From: Staphylococcus sp. Marseille-Q5304
Lineage (GTDB): Bacteria > Bacillota > Bacilli > Staphylococcales > Staphylococcaceae
Direction of reading: 5' to 3'
DNA: 64,000 bases
NCBI RefSeq assembly: GCF_943737015.1
Contig: NZ_CALSFP010000001.1
Location: forward strand, 2,108,001-2,172,000
Position 1 is the first letter of the stretch; the number at the start of each line of letters is the position of its first letter. The notes under the pieces are model-generated. The model worked only from the letters and a program-made list of their open reading frames with translations. It was not told the DNA's origin and did not search any database. Of the stretch, positions 1 through 7,725 are shown piece by piece. Made by a program: the position numbers and the translations under genes.

Positions 1-1542
1 GTATAACCTTCATTTTCAAAGTAATTAGAAATTAATAATGAAACTGTTAAATCATAAATGATTTGAGGTGTAATAATTTCATTTTTTTCTTTTAAAAAAT
101 TGATTACTGTAGTAACAATATTCCTTAAAGAATCTTCAAAGAGATTGCTATTGGTCTTGTTTGTAACGTTAGTCTTAACTTTCATGAAAGTTAAATATAT
201 ATCAGTTTTCGGGGAAAACTTAGACCAACTTTTATTGAATGAATTACCCAAAGTGTCATGAATTTTGATATCAACTAAATTAAAATTATTGCTTTTAAAT
301 ATTTCTATTATATCTTTCCACACTGAAAATTCTTTATTTTGAAAGCAAAGTGTGAAATGTCCATTTAACTTTAATTGTTTTGAAATATTAGTTATCGAGA
401 GTTCAAATAAATGTTTGAATTCTTCTTTTCCTTTATTTTGTTTTGGATTAATTATAACCTCTTTATTTATATCCACCTCTTCATTAATCCAAGAATTCCA
501 CATATAGGATAACTCAGAGTATTGTATAGCATCTCCATATGGTGGGTCGGTAAATATATAATCAACTTCATTAGGTAAATTGACGTCTTCTGCAGCTATT
601 TTATTTAATGTAAATTTCCCAATACTATTTTTGCTTGAAATCATATTTGCTATTTCTTCTTTTGCTTTTAATAAAATTTTAAATCGATCCTCGAATCGAA
701 ACCATACATTCTCTTCAATGTAATCATCTGGAATCCAATAATTATTAACGCCTAAAGGGCGAATGTTTATTCCTTTTAATATACTGGAATGTAAAACAGT
801 ATTAGTAAAAGCAACTAAAAAGAAATCTTTAATTTTAGGAGGTAGCTTATTAATTTCGTTTAAAATTAGGGATAGAGAAGTTAAGTTTCTAGATGTGTAC
901 ATATCAGTTACTTTTGAAATCCCTTTATATGAAAAACGATCTTTGTAAAATTTTTTTGGGAATTTTATATTAGGTACCCATTTGATATCATTTTCTAAAA
1001 TTTTTGTATCAGGATAAGAAAGGTTGTACTCATTTCTTGTTATAATAACATTTTTTTCACATGATTTTTTATTACAAGTTGGACAATAAAGTCTAGCAGG
1101 AAAATCATTCTCGAATTTTGGACCAATACCGATGAATTTTATAGATAAGTTATTATTACAACAATCGCAAGTTGTATTAACTTTATAATAATCATTTATT
1201 TTATTTTTTAATTTAGTGATATGTTGACAGTAACTTTCGCGAATTTCATTTAAATCGAAATTGTTATCTAATGTTACATTTGAAATAAGTAACGATATGG
1301 GATTAATATCGCTACCTACAAAATTTCTTTGTTCAAGATGGATTCTAATCCAACAATCCCACTACCACAAAATGGATCTAGAATGGTCTCACCCTTTTCA
1401 CTATAAGTAGAGATATAATTTTGTACAATGTTGCTTGGCTTTCTTGACCAGTATTTATGGATTTTATTATAGCTATTTTTTGGCTGGTTAAAGTTTTTTC
1501 ATTTATGATATTTTCATAAAGGTATTCTAATTTCTTTTTCAT
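1..1542 (-). pseudogene. Frameshifted DNA methyltransferase (partial, runs off the left edge)
   Basis: The start is an ATG at 1542 behind an AAAGGA ribosome binding site, 4 bases after the stop of the neighbouring methyltransferase. Read across two single-base frameshifts (near 1460 and near 1340), the protein has the SAM-binding motif DPFCGSGIVGLES and then FVGSDINP. It continues with paired cysteines (CDCC, CPTCNKKSC) that look like a zinc knuckle, and the catalytic motif DPPYGDAIQYSE near 545. That order fits an amino-methyltransferase (N6-adenine or N4-cytosine) with an inserted zinc domain. The first shift lies in an A-run and the second near the motif I region, so the cause may be mutation or base-calling. 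As read, the product stops after about 65 codons and would be inactive. The 3' end is outside the window. Confidence 0.8.
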
Positions 1543-1546
1543 ATTA

Positions 1547-2611
1547 TTATTCCTTTCTCAAGATCAAACAGTAATGGTGTAAAATGTTACTCGCCCAAGA
1601 ATATGGGTAGCCATAAGGAGATAAAGCAATTTTATCTTGTATCCAAATTTTTTCATCTTTTAAAACATAAGTAGATGAGAGTTTGCTTGCTAAATCCCAA
1701 GCGATTGGATAAAGTTTGCCTTCTTTTTTTACATTTTTAATAATAATAGTTATATATGCGCCATCTACTAAAAAATCATACATATCTTCATAAATTTTAG
1801 TTAAATCATTTAAAAATTGATTATAATCGTCAATATTACCTAAATCTATTGGATTATTAGAATAATTATAATCTAGGTTTTTATCTATCCGATTTTTTTT
1901 AAATCCATCCGTACTTCTATTTAATACGTCCCAATAAGGTGGTGAAGATATAGAATAATTAAATTTAGGCAAATTTAGATTTTTAAGATTACGGCTATCA
2001 TCGTTAAAAATATTGTCTTTAAATTCAGGTAATCTTTTTTTAATCATGTTGAAGTATTTTTCGTTTAATTCAATACCATAACCTACTCTGTTTGTTCTTT
2101 TTGCTGCTTCTAGAGTACTACCTATGCCCGAAAAAGGGTCAAACACTTTGTCGTTTTCTTTTGTGAAAAATTTAATAAAATCTTCTATCATGGTAGGTGA
2201 AAATGTTGCTGGGTGTGAATCTGAATCTCCCATTAACTCTTTTTCTTCTTTTAAATCTGATTTTAGTGCATTAAATATAAACCAGCTACAAGTGAATTTA
2301 GTCCATTCTTTTCCTGTTAAATGATTAAGTTTATTTTTTAAAGAATAAGCGCCGTTTTCAGGATTTATAATAAGTGAATGTGCTTTTTCAACATCCCCTT
2401 TAGGATGGTAAAGTTTTACGTCTTTAAAATTTAGTTTAAATACTGATGGGATGTCTGTATATTTTTTTTCAATCTCATTTAGCTTTTGTTTAGCTAACGC
2501 GTTTAAATTAGTATCTAAAACAGGAACTATTTCCTTTTTTTTATTTTTGTAATAAAAATAGTAACTATCTCCAGTTAAATCTAGTGAAGATTGATAAATA
2601 TTATTTTTCAT
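1547..2611 (-). CDS. DNA amino-methyltransferase (N4-cytosine or N6-adenine)
   Basis: This 354-residue protein carries SAM-binding motif I, DPFSGIGSTLEAA, near residue 157 and the catalytic motif SSPPYWD near residue 225. SPPY-type motifs are typical of N4-cytosine and some N6-adenine methyltransferases of type II systems. The roughly 140 residues before motif I probably help in target recognition, which is an inference. It ends 4 bases before the start of the other methyltransferase, so the two form a pair, and it is divergent from two putative nuclease genes that start at 2692. Paired methyltransferases usually mean an asymmetric recognition site with one enzyme per strand. It is intact, unlike its partner. 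Confidence 0.85.
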   Translation of the reverse strand: MKNNIYQSSLDLTGDSYYFYYKNKKKEIVPVLDTNLNALAKQKLNEIEKKYTDIPSVFKLNFKDVKLYHPKGDVEKAHSLIINPENGAYSLKNKLNHLTGKEWTKFTCSWFIFNALKSDLKEEKELMGDSDSHPATFSPTMIEDFIKFFTKENDKVFDPFSGIGSTLEAAKRTNRVGYGIELNEKYFNMIKKRLPEFKDNIFNDDSRNLKNLNLPKFNYSISSPPYWDVLNRSTDGFKKNRIDKNLDYNYSNNPIDLGNIDDYNQFLNDLTKIYEDMYDFLVDGAYITIIIKNVKKEGKLYPIAWDLASKLSSTYVLKDEKIWIQDKIALSPYGYPYSWASNILHHYCLILRKE

Positions 2612-2691
2612 AATAACAATATACTCCTTTTAATGTATAATATTAGATAGTGTTTACTTTATATTTTAGAATTGGAGGGTAGGTCTTTATA

Positions 2692-3783
2692 ATGGAAATT
2701 GATAGAATCTCATTTTTTAATATATTTAAAAATAATTTTAGTTTTAAAATTACGGATACTGTTATTGGAAAAGCTGTGAAAATGGATTCATACAATGCGT
2801 TCTTATATTCTATTGTAACTGGATCAGTTTATTTTGATAATATACATTATCCATACACTCCTAAAGGTTTGACGAAAATATTCAATGATTGTAAAGATTA
2901 TAAAATAATCAGTGGTTTATTTGATGAACAACTTATTGTAAATTCTCCTTATTTATTAAGTAAACAAAAAAGCTTTTTGTTTTCTGGTGATAAGTATATT
3001 ATACCGATTGAATTTCAAGATGAAGACGAGTATTTTAAACAATTAAAAGAATTGAAATATTTAATTGAAAAGTCAAAAATGTGTACTACAGACTTTATTT
3101 TTCAAAGAATTGAAAAATATAAAAAAGGTAATGGAATGGAACCATTTATGGAATATATAGCGTCTATGAAATTCAAGGAAGATGGTTATATTGTTGAAAA
3201 TCAGACACCACTAACATATAACTTAGGATCACCAGATTTTATAGCGTGGCAATCACCATCTTTGCTACAAAAAAAAGGTTTGTTTATAGTAGAATTAATG
3301 ATGTTACGTATTTATCCTCAAAAAATAAAAGAAGTATATGAAAAAATGAATACTAATATAAATAGTATAACAGTAGGAGAAGTTAAAACATCAACAACGA
3401 ATATGAATAAGCAAATTGCTAAGTACTTAAGTTCAGAGATATTTGATTTTGCCTTTGAAATACATCCTTATAAAAAAGAGGCTGGTTTTAATAATGGTCT
3501 CTTGACGTTTAATAGTGATGAAATGTACATAATGCAAAATAACCCTGATAGTGCTCAGAATACAAATATAATAAATAAAAAAGCTTATTTATCCTGGCTT
3601 GAAAACTATTTTAAAATCCATATATTAGCTAATTTTACAAATTTCGAAATAAATTTACTGTCTAAAAAATACTTAAATAAACAAGTATACTCCCAAGAAG
3701 ATATTATATCATTAGTTAAGATAGTCAATAAAGATGACTTATTTTTTATGTTGGTGAATAATTTACTTAAGGAAGAAGAGTGA
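2692..3783 (+). CDS. Putative restriction endonuclease subunit 1
   Basis: This 363-residue soluble protein has no family I can name. Its middle region resembles a PD-(D/E)XK nuclease core: SPDF with Asp182, then a hydrophobic strand with Glu201 in FIVELMML. The usual lysine two residues after the glutamate is replaced by Met203, so the match is imperfect. It is transcribed away from the methyltransferase pair, and its stop is only 6 bases before the next gene, so those two are cotranscribed. Two nuclease-like genes beside two methyltransferases resembles heterodimeric systems such as BbvCI, BsrDI and BtsI. The assignment rests mainly on context. A regulatory or specificity subunit is the alternative. 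Confidence 0.5.
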   Translation: MEIDRISFFNIFKNNFSFKITDTVIGKAVKMDSYNAFLYSIVTGSVYFDNIHYPYTPKGLTKIFNDCKDYKIISGLFDEQLIVNSPYLLSKQKSFLFSGDKYIIPIEFQDEDEYFKQLKELKYLIEKSKMCTTDFIFQRIEKYKKGNGMEPFMEYIASMKFKEDGYIVENQTPLTYNLGSPDFIAWQSPSLLQKKGLFIVELMMLRIYPQKIKEVYEKMNTNINSITVGEVKTSTTNMNKQIAKYLSSEIFDFAFEIHPYKKEAGFNNGLLTFNSDEMYIMQNNPDSAQNTNIINKKAYLSWLENYFKIHILANFTNFEINLLSKKYLNKQVYSQEDIISLVKIVNKDDLFFMLVNNLLKEEE

Positions 3784-3789
3784 TAGTTA

Positions 3790-4824
3790 ATGGCGTTATC
3801 TAGTGATGAAATTATAAAAAGAGAGATTGTTGATAAAGTAGGGTTTGATTTTAAAAATATTGAGCCAAGGATATTTCAAGAAAGTAGCAACTATGATCAA
3901 AAACCTTTTACAAAAGGTGGTTTAACATTCGGCTATGATAATATTCAATACGGTTCATGTGATGCAGCATGGTATATTCCTGATAAACAATTTGAAGATA
4001 ATTTAACAAAAGAAACGTATAATAATTTTCCTGTAGTAGCCTTAGAAGGTACTGATGCACTTCGAAGAGGTAGTAGTGGTAATGCGCAGTATCAAAGGTT
4101 TCATCATGCGCTTGGTGCAGTGAAAAATGGAATAATTGGGATATATTACCTAAAAAAAGGGAATGATACAGTTCAACCTGATCTTTATGGTATGGCTTAT
4201 AATGCAAGCCAGATTGAAAAGGGAACCTATATTATTACACAAGATTTAAGTGTTGTAAAAAAAATATTGAATTTAATAGATAAATATGGAGTCCAGTCGA
4301 AGCATCTTGAAGATTATTTGAATGTAATTTTAGAGGAAATGAAACGTATTTATAAGAGTTCGTTCGAAACAAAGTATAAAAATGATTGGAATAATTTTGC
4401 TAAGAAAAGATCTACTATATTTAAAAATAATGATGTTGTTATAAAGTATGCTGGTAGGAATATTCGAAATTTTACCGAGTCATCTCAGAGAGCGGGTCAT
4501 ATAGCTGTTGGAGAAATGTTTTTAACTAAATACTTTTTCCCTGATAAAAAAATATTTTACTTTTTCCCAAGAATGACTAGTGATGATATTATATATTTAA
4601 ATGAGTCAAAGAAAACTGATAAGGAATGGACAATTATAAATAACGAAAAAAATGTTATCGTCAAGACCATGGTTGATGTTGTAGGTTTACCTGAAGAGTT
4701 AAAATCTAACTTAATGCATGTGAGAATGGAACCTTTGAAAAATGAATATAATAAAATATATAAAAGTACTATAAAAGAGTTAGTGAAATTAATTAATGAA
4801 GATAAAGTAATTTTTAAACAGTAA
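3790..4824 (+). CDS. Putative restriction endonuclease subunit 2
   Basis: This 344-residue protein starts 6 bases after the preceding stop. It has a plausible PD-(D/E)XK-like core: Asp58 in CDAAWYIPD, then VVALEGT with Glu86, then a conserved-looking AQYQRFHHALG helix and the strand NGIIGIYYLKKG. A threonine stands where the canonical catalytic lysine would be. Arg, Gln and His-rich helices after the glutamate are common in restriction enzymes. No membrane segment or signal peptide is present. With the upstream gene it may form a two-subunit endonuclease matching the two methyltransferases. I do not recognise a characterised homologue, so the nuclease call is an inference from motifs and neighbours. 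Confidence 0.5.
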   Translation: MALSSDEIIKREIVDKVGFDFKNIEPRIFQESSNYDQKPFTKGGLTFGYDNIQYGSCDAAWYIPDKQFEDNLTKETYNNFPVVALEGTDALRRGSSGNAQYQRFHHALGAVKNGIIGIYYLKKGNDTVQPDLYGMAYNASQIEKGTYIITQDLSVVKKILNLIDKYGVQSKHLEDYLNVILEEMKRIYKSSFETKYKNDWNNFAKKRSTIFKNNDVVIKYAGRNIRNFTESSQRAGHIAVGEMFLTKYFFPDKKIFYFFPRMTSDDIIYLNESKKTDKEWTIINNEKNVIVKTMVDVVGLPEELKSNLMHVRMEPLKNEYNKIYKSTIKELVKLINEDKVIFKQ

Positions 4825-4969
4825 TAGTTATCATTTGTATATCTAATTAGGTTATGTTTTTACTAATTGAATGTATATTTGAATTATACGGAAAGTTAAT
4901 GGGTGTGAATTCAAATAATTTCAATTTTAGAGTGTGCTCGTTTGTTTCTTATTAAAATAAACCTTTAGC

Positions 4970-5580
4970 TCATCTACATATCTGTTTATTTCTTACTTTT
5001 GGATTGAGTGGATGCATGACTTCATTGGTTGCTGGATTTATAAGTCGTTTCACTTTCTTCTTATGCGTTTTTAGCATCTTTATTACTTCATTGACACGTG
5101 CTTCAATAACAATTTTTTTAGCGTAAGCGCCCCAAGATAATATCAGTGTCATCTGACTCTTTCACTGCCTTAATAATTTGAATATCTGTATGCTTATCAT
5201 AGGCATTTTCTAAATATTTGGGATTGATAGGCATTTTAATATTAGCATATACATTTATAAAATGTACTGAACCAATTCATACTTTCCTGAAACTGTGATC
5301 ATATTGAGTAGACAATCATAAGGAGAATAAAATGCGGATACTTAGTAATGAACGTAATCGTTTGTTATTTATTATCCCACCTTATGTTTTTAAGTAGAAA
5401 GCGATGTTGTTCATGTGTAACTGACAGTTTATTAGACTCTTCTTGTAGTCTAATAATATGCAGGTAATCTGTTTGAAGTTGGTTATTCTGTTCTTTTAAC
5501 ATGTTTCAAAGTAAGATTTGAAGATCGAGGAGGAATTTTTAATAATACTTTTTGTAGTGTATCGATTAAGTTTCATATTA
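4970..5580 (-). pseudogene. Decayed duplicate of the DUF1643 and DUF960 genes
   Basis: This stretch is a degenerate copy of the intact gene pair at 5987-6817. The reverse strand near 4970-5152 still encodes a 60-residue piece matching the C-terminal third of the DUF1643 protein (shared INPATNE and MHPLNPK). Around 5380-5420 the sequence aligns with the DUF1643 N-terminus, and 5420-5580 aligns with the DUF960 gene, for example GTAAGATTTGAAG shared at 5510 and 6750. Stops and indels remove any continuous reading frame, and the junction between the two gene remnants is shortened. It indicates an old tandem duplication or recombination between related SCC backbones. Confidence 0.8.
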
Positions 5581-5750
5581 ATCTCCTTCTTATAGGATTA
5601 AAGTTAAAATGATCGTAGCTGCTAGATAATCATTTAAAAAATGACTGTAGAACAAGTAGAACTTATGGCTAGTAATTAGTAAAAAACAAACTAATGGAGC
5701 ATCCCTCACTGTAAAGTGAAGGATGTTTTAGTTTTATTAGAATATAGTTT

Positions 5751-5972
5751 TCACTTTGATAGATAGTGGTTAATAATTTTTTGCAAATCGTTATTAAGTA
5801 CTGTTGTTATAGAGTCATCATTCATAAAATCATCATAGATTTTATCAAGTATTTCTTCATCTTCAATTGCTGTGAAATGATATACTAGCCCTTTTACTAT
5901 TGATACATAATTATATTTTGCTAAGAAGTTAGTAACCGTTCGCCAATCTGATTGTGTGGTTTCATAGTTCAT
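5751..5972 (-). CDS. Small SCC-associated hypothetical protein
   Basis: The 73-residue frame starts at an ATG (5972) placed right after an AGGAGG site (AAAAGGAGGATTATCT); a longer in-frame reading to 6002 lacks such a site and overlaps the upstream gene. The product is acidic, begins MNYETTQSDWR, and is rich in Asp, Asn and Ile. It has no membrane segment and no motif I can name. It is the last gene of a minus-strand run of short SCC backbone genes lying downstream of ccrB. Function is unknown. Confidence 0.6.
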   Translation of the reverse strand: MNYETTQSDWRTVTNFLAKYNYVSIVKGLVYHFTAIEDEEILDKIYDDFMNDDSITTVLNNDLQKIINHYLSK

Positions 5973-5986
5973 AGATAATCCTCCTT

Positions 5987-6490
5987 TTATTTCAATGTCC
6001 ATTTTTGACGTGCTTTAGGGTTGAGTGGATGCATAATTTCATTTGTTGCTGGGTTTATGAGCTTTTTAACTTTCTTTTTATGAGGCTTTAACATTTCCAT
6101 CACTTGTTCGACACGTTCGACAACAACTGGTCGCTTCGCATAAGCACCATAAGCTAAAATTACTGTGTCACTTTCACTTATCGCTTTCATCAAGTGAATG
6201 TTTGTGTGCACATCGTATGGCTCTTTGACATGTTTAAGGTTTTCTGGTGTTTTAATATTTGAAAATAGATTCACAAGATAGACAGAACCATATTGTTCAG
6301 AATTAGCTAATTGGTTAAGAATAAGAACTGTAGTAAGATCGAGTGATAATACGCCATCTAAATGAGGGTACATCGTTATTACTGTACAGGCGGGTTTCTT
6401 TTCATCCCATGTTTTCTTGAGTAAATAGCGGTGTTTTTCATCCTTGCTAAATATAGCTTCTGTGTGTATTGTATTTTTGATTGTATTCAT
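5987..6490 (-). CDS. DUF1643 family protein
   Basis: This 167-residue protein matches the DUF1643 family that recurs in staphylococcal cassette chromosomes near ccr genes. Visible conserved parts are the central GSVYLVNLFSNIKTPENL, AYGAYAK near residue 115 and the C-terminal INPATNEIMHPLNPKARQ. The family's biochemical role is not established. The start at 6490 follows a GGAAGTGA site. It sits between the DUF960 gene and a 73-residue ORF in one minus-strand cluster. A ruined second copy is present at 4970-5580. Confidence 0.85.
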   Translation of the reverse strand: MNTIKNTIHTEAIFSKDEKHRYLLKKTWDEKKPACTVITMYPHLDGVLSLDLTTVLILNQLANSEQYGSVYLVNLFSNIKTPENLKHVKEPYDVHTNIHLMKAISESDTVILAYGAYAKRPVVVERVEQVMEMLKPHKKKVKKLINPATNEIMHPLNPKARQKWTLK

Positions 6491-6505
6491 ATATAATCAC
6501 TTCCT

Positions 6506-6817
6506 TTAGTATTCTTCTGGTAAAAGCATCACATAATAAAAAACGTCTACATCATCTTCACGAATGACGTAGACTTTCTTAGGTAATGCATTTTGATTTT
6601 TCATATAGTTTGTATAGTGATATTCCAATTTGTACGTGGGTTGTTCTTGTTCATGTGTGATTGAGAGTATATTCTCATCTTCTTGCAGTTTAAAAACGTG
6701 TAGGTAATCTGTATGAGGTTGATTGTCCCGTTCTTTTACCATGTTCCAAAGTAAGATTTGAAGCTCTAGAGATAAGTGTTCACTAATGCCTCTTGTGATA
6801 TATCGATTGATTTGCAT
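6506..6817 (-). CDS. DUF960 family protein
   Basis: The 103-residue frame starts at ATG 6817 (MQINRYITRGISEH) after a GGAGGA site; the in-frame extension to 6832 has no better signal. The sequence fits the DUF960 family, small soluble proteins common in SCC elements and other Firmicute mobile DNA. Conserved-looking features are LSLELQILLWNMV, a run of Tyr/His residues in the centre, and VYVIREDDVDVFYYVMLLP near the end. It is transcribed with the DUF1643 gene 15 bases downstream. Its function in the cassette is unknown. Confidence 0.8.
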   Translation of the reverse strand: MQINRYITRGISEHLSLELQILLWNMVKERDNQPHTDYLHVFKLQEDENILSITHEQEQPTYKLEYHYTNYMKNQNALPKKVYVIREDDVDVFYYVMLLPEEY

Positions 6818-6818
6818 A

Positions 6819-6911
6819 CTATTGTCCTCCATTTTGCTTTTCTTTCATGATGTCAATCACTTCGTTAATGACTATAACAGATATTTGTGCCACTTTGATC
6901 CAATTATTCAT
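6819..6911 (-). CDS. 30-residue SCC micropeptide
   Basis: A short frame starts at ATG 6911, overlapping the last 8 bases of the 116-residue gene, and ends at TAG 6819, one base before the DUF960 start. GAGGGAATGACC at the end of the upstream gene gives a good ribosome binding site. The peptide begins MNNWIKVAQI, continues with a short hydrophobic stretch rich in Ile and Val, and ends KEKQNGGQ. Its end also carries the GGAGGA that serves the next gene, so translation of all three appears coupled. It may be a real peptide or only a coupling frame. Confidence 0.5.
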   Translation of the reverse strand: MNNWIKVAQISVIVINEVIDIMKEKQNGGQ

Positions 6912-7254
6912 GGTCATTCCCTCCTTCTCTTAGTAAATGACGTTCATCAATAATTGTATTTTTAGTATCTGTGAGGTATAGAAAGTCCATATCAAAATGA
7001 TCTAGATAACCAATACTGATGAGTTGATTATTAGCATACATTAGAAATGGATAGATACTTAGCTCATGTAGCTCATCATTATAGTAGGTATAAGTTTCAA
7101 GTGTAAGATGCGCAAGTGGAGTATGTTCTACAAAACGAGTAGGAAGTATATTTTCTGCTGCTTCCTCCAGTGCTTCACATTCCCATGTTTCATTGTTAGA
7201 TAGTTGGAATAGACGAGTTATATATTGTTTGAGTTCTTGGGTGATTGTTTCCAT
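6904..7254 (-). CDS. SCC-associated hypothetical protein, 116 residues
   Basis: This acidic 116-residue protein starts at ATG 7254 after GGAGGCAATGAT. It begins METITQELKQYITRLF and ends LLREGGNDHE. Mixed helix-strand composition with many Tyr, Glu and Leu residues suggests a compact soluble protein; no catalytic motif or membrane segment is visible. It is the first gene of the minus-strand backbone cluster that continues with the micropeptide, DUF960 and DUF1643 genes, a layout typical of the region downstream of ccrB in SCC elements. Function is unknown. Confidence 0.65.
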   Translation of the reverse strand: METITQELKQYITRLFQLSNNETWECEALEEAAENILPTRFVEHTPLAHLTLETYTYYNDELHELSIYPFLMYANNQLISIGYLDHFDMDFLYLTDTKNTIIDERHLLREGGNDHE

Positions 7255-7339
7255 ATCATTGCCTCCTAGATAGTGTGATAGTGATGTAATTCATATACAT
7301 CATTTTGATAATATAAGTTTGAAATACCATTTGTTTCGC

Positions 7340-7620
7340 TTAGAAATCCCACCGAAATATAGAAAGTATCCCAATCGAAAGTCGTCACAATTGTTGGTAT
7401 GACAAGGAAATCCCGTTATCCCGCTCATTTCTCAGGAAATATAGCTATATATTTATATATGATTTGGATTTGTAGATGTCAGTACGACTTACTTTTTCTT
7501 TTTATATTATTTATTTATAAATAATAATGGGATTTCGGGATTACGCTTGCGTAATCCTTCTGTCACTTGAAGTTATCCAATCCCATTGCTATCCCGTTCA
7601 TATTTTATTTTGGGATGTTC
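7340..7620. other. Iteron-like noncoding block, candidate SCC replication origin
   Basis: The gap between ccrB and the backbone cluster (7255-7725) holds no gene. It holds nine copies of GGGAT or its complement ATCCC, at 7346, 7368, 7410, 7418, 7529, 7537, 7580, 7591 and 7612. They flank a strongly AT-rich core (about 7440-7528). A perfect 9-bp inverted repeat (GGATTACGC / GCGTAATCC, 2-base loop) lies at 7538-7557. Clustered short repeats, an AT-rich stretch and a palindrome are the usual parts of a replication origin, and this cassette encodes a helicase. That function is an inference. Recombination or transcription control are alternatives. Confidence 0.4.
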
Positions 7621-7725
7621 TTTCGTCATACAATATAAGCTTCACATTGAGCTGTGACTTGTTAGTATGTTGAAAAGGTTTGTTAGATGGGTGTTATTGA
7701 ATGACGAAAGGACAGTACATAGATA

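Noticed and set aside
3908..4207. A 99-residue open frame antisense to the second nuclease-like gene
   Set aside because: Its His/Tyr/Leu-rich composition is what reverse-strand reading of an AT-rich gene gives, and it has no ribosome binding site.
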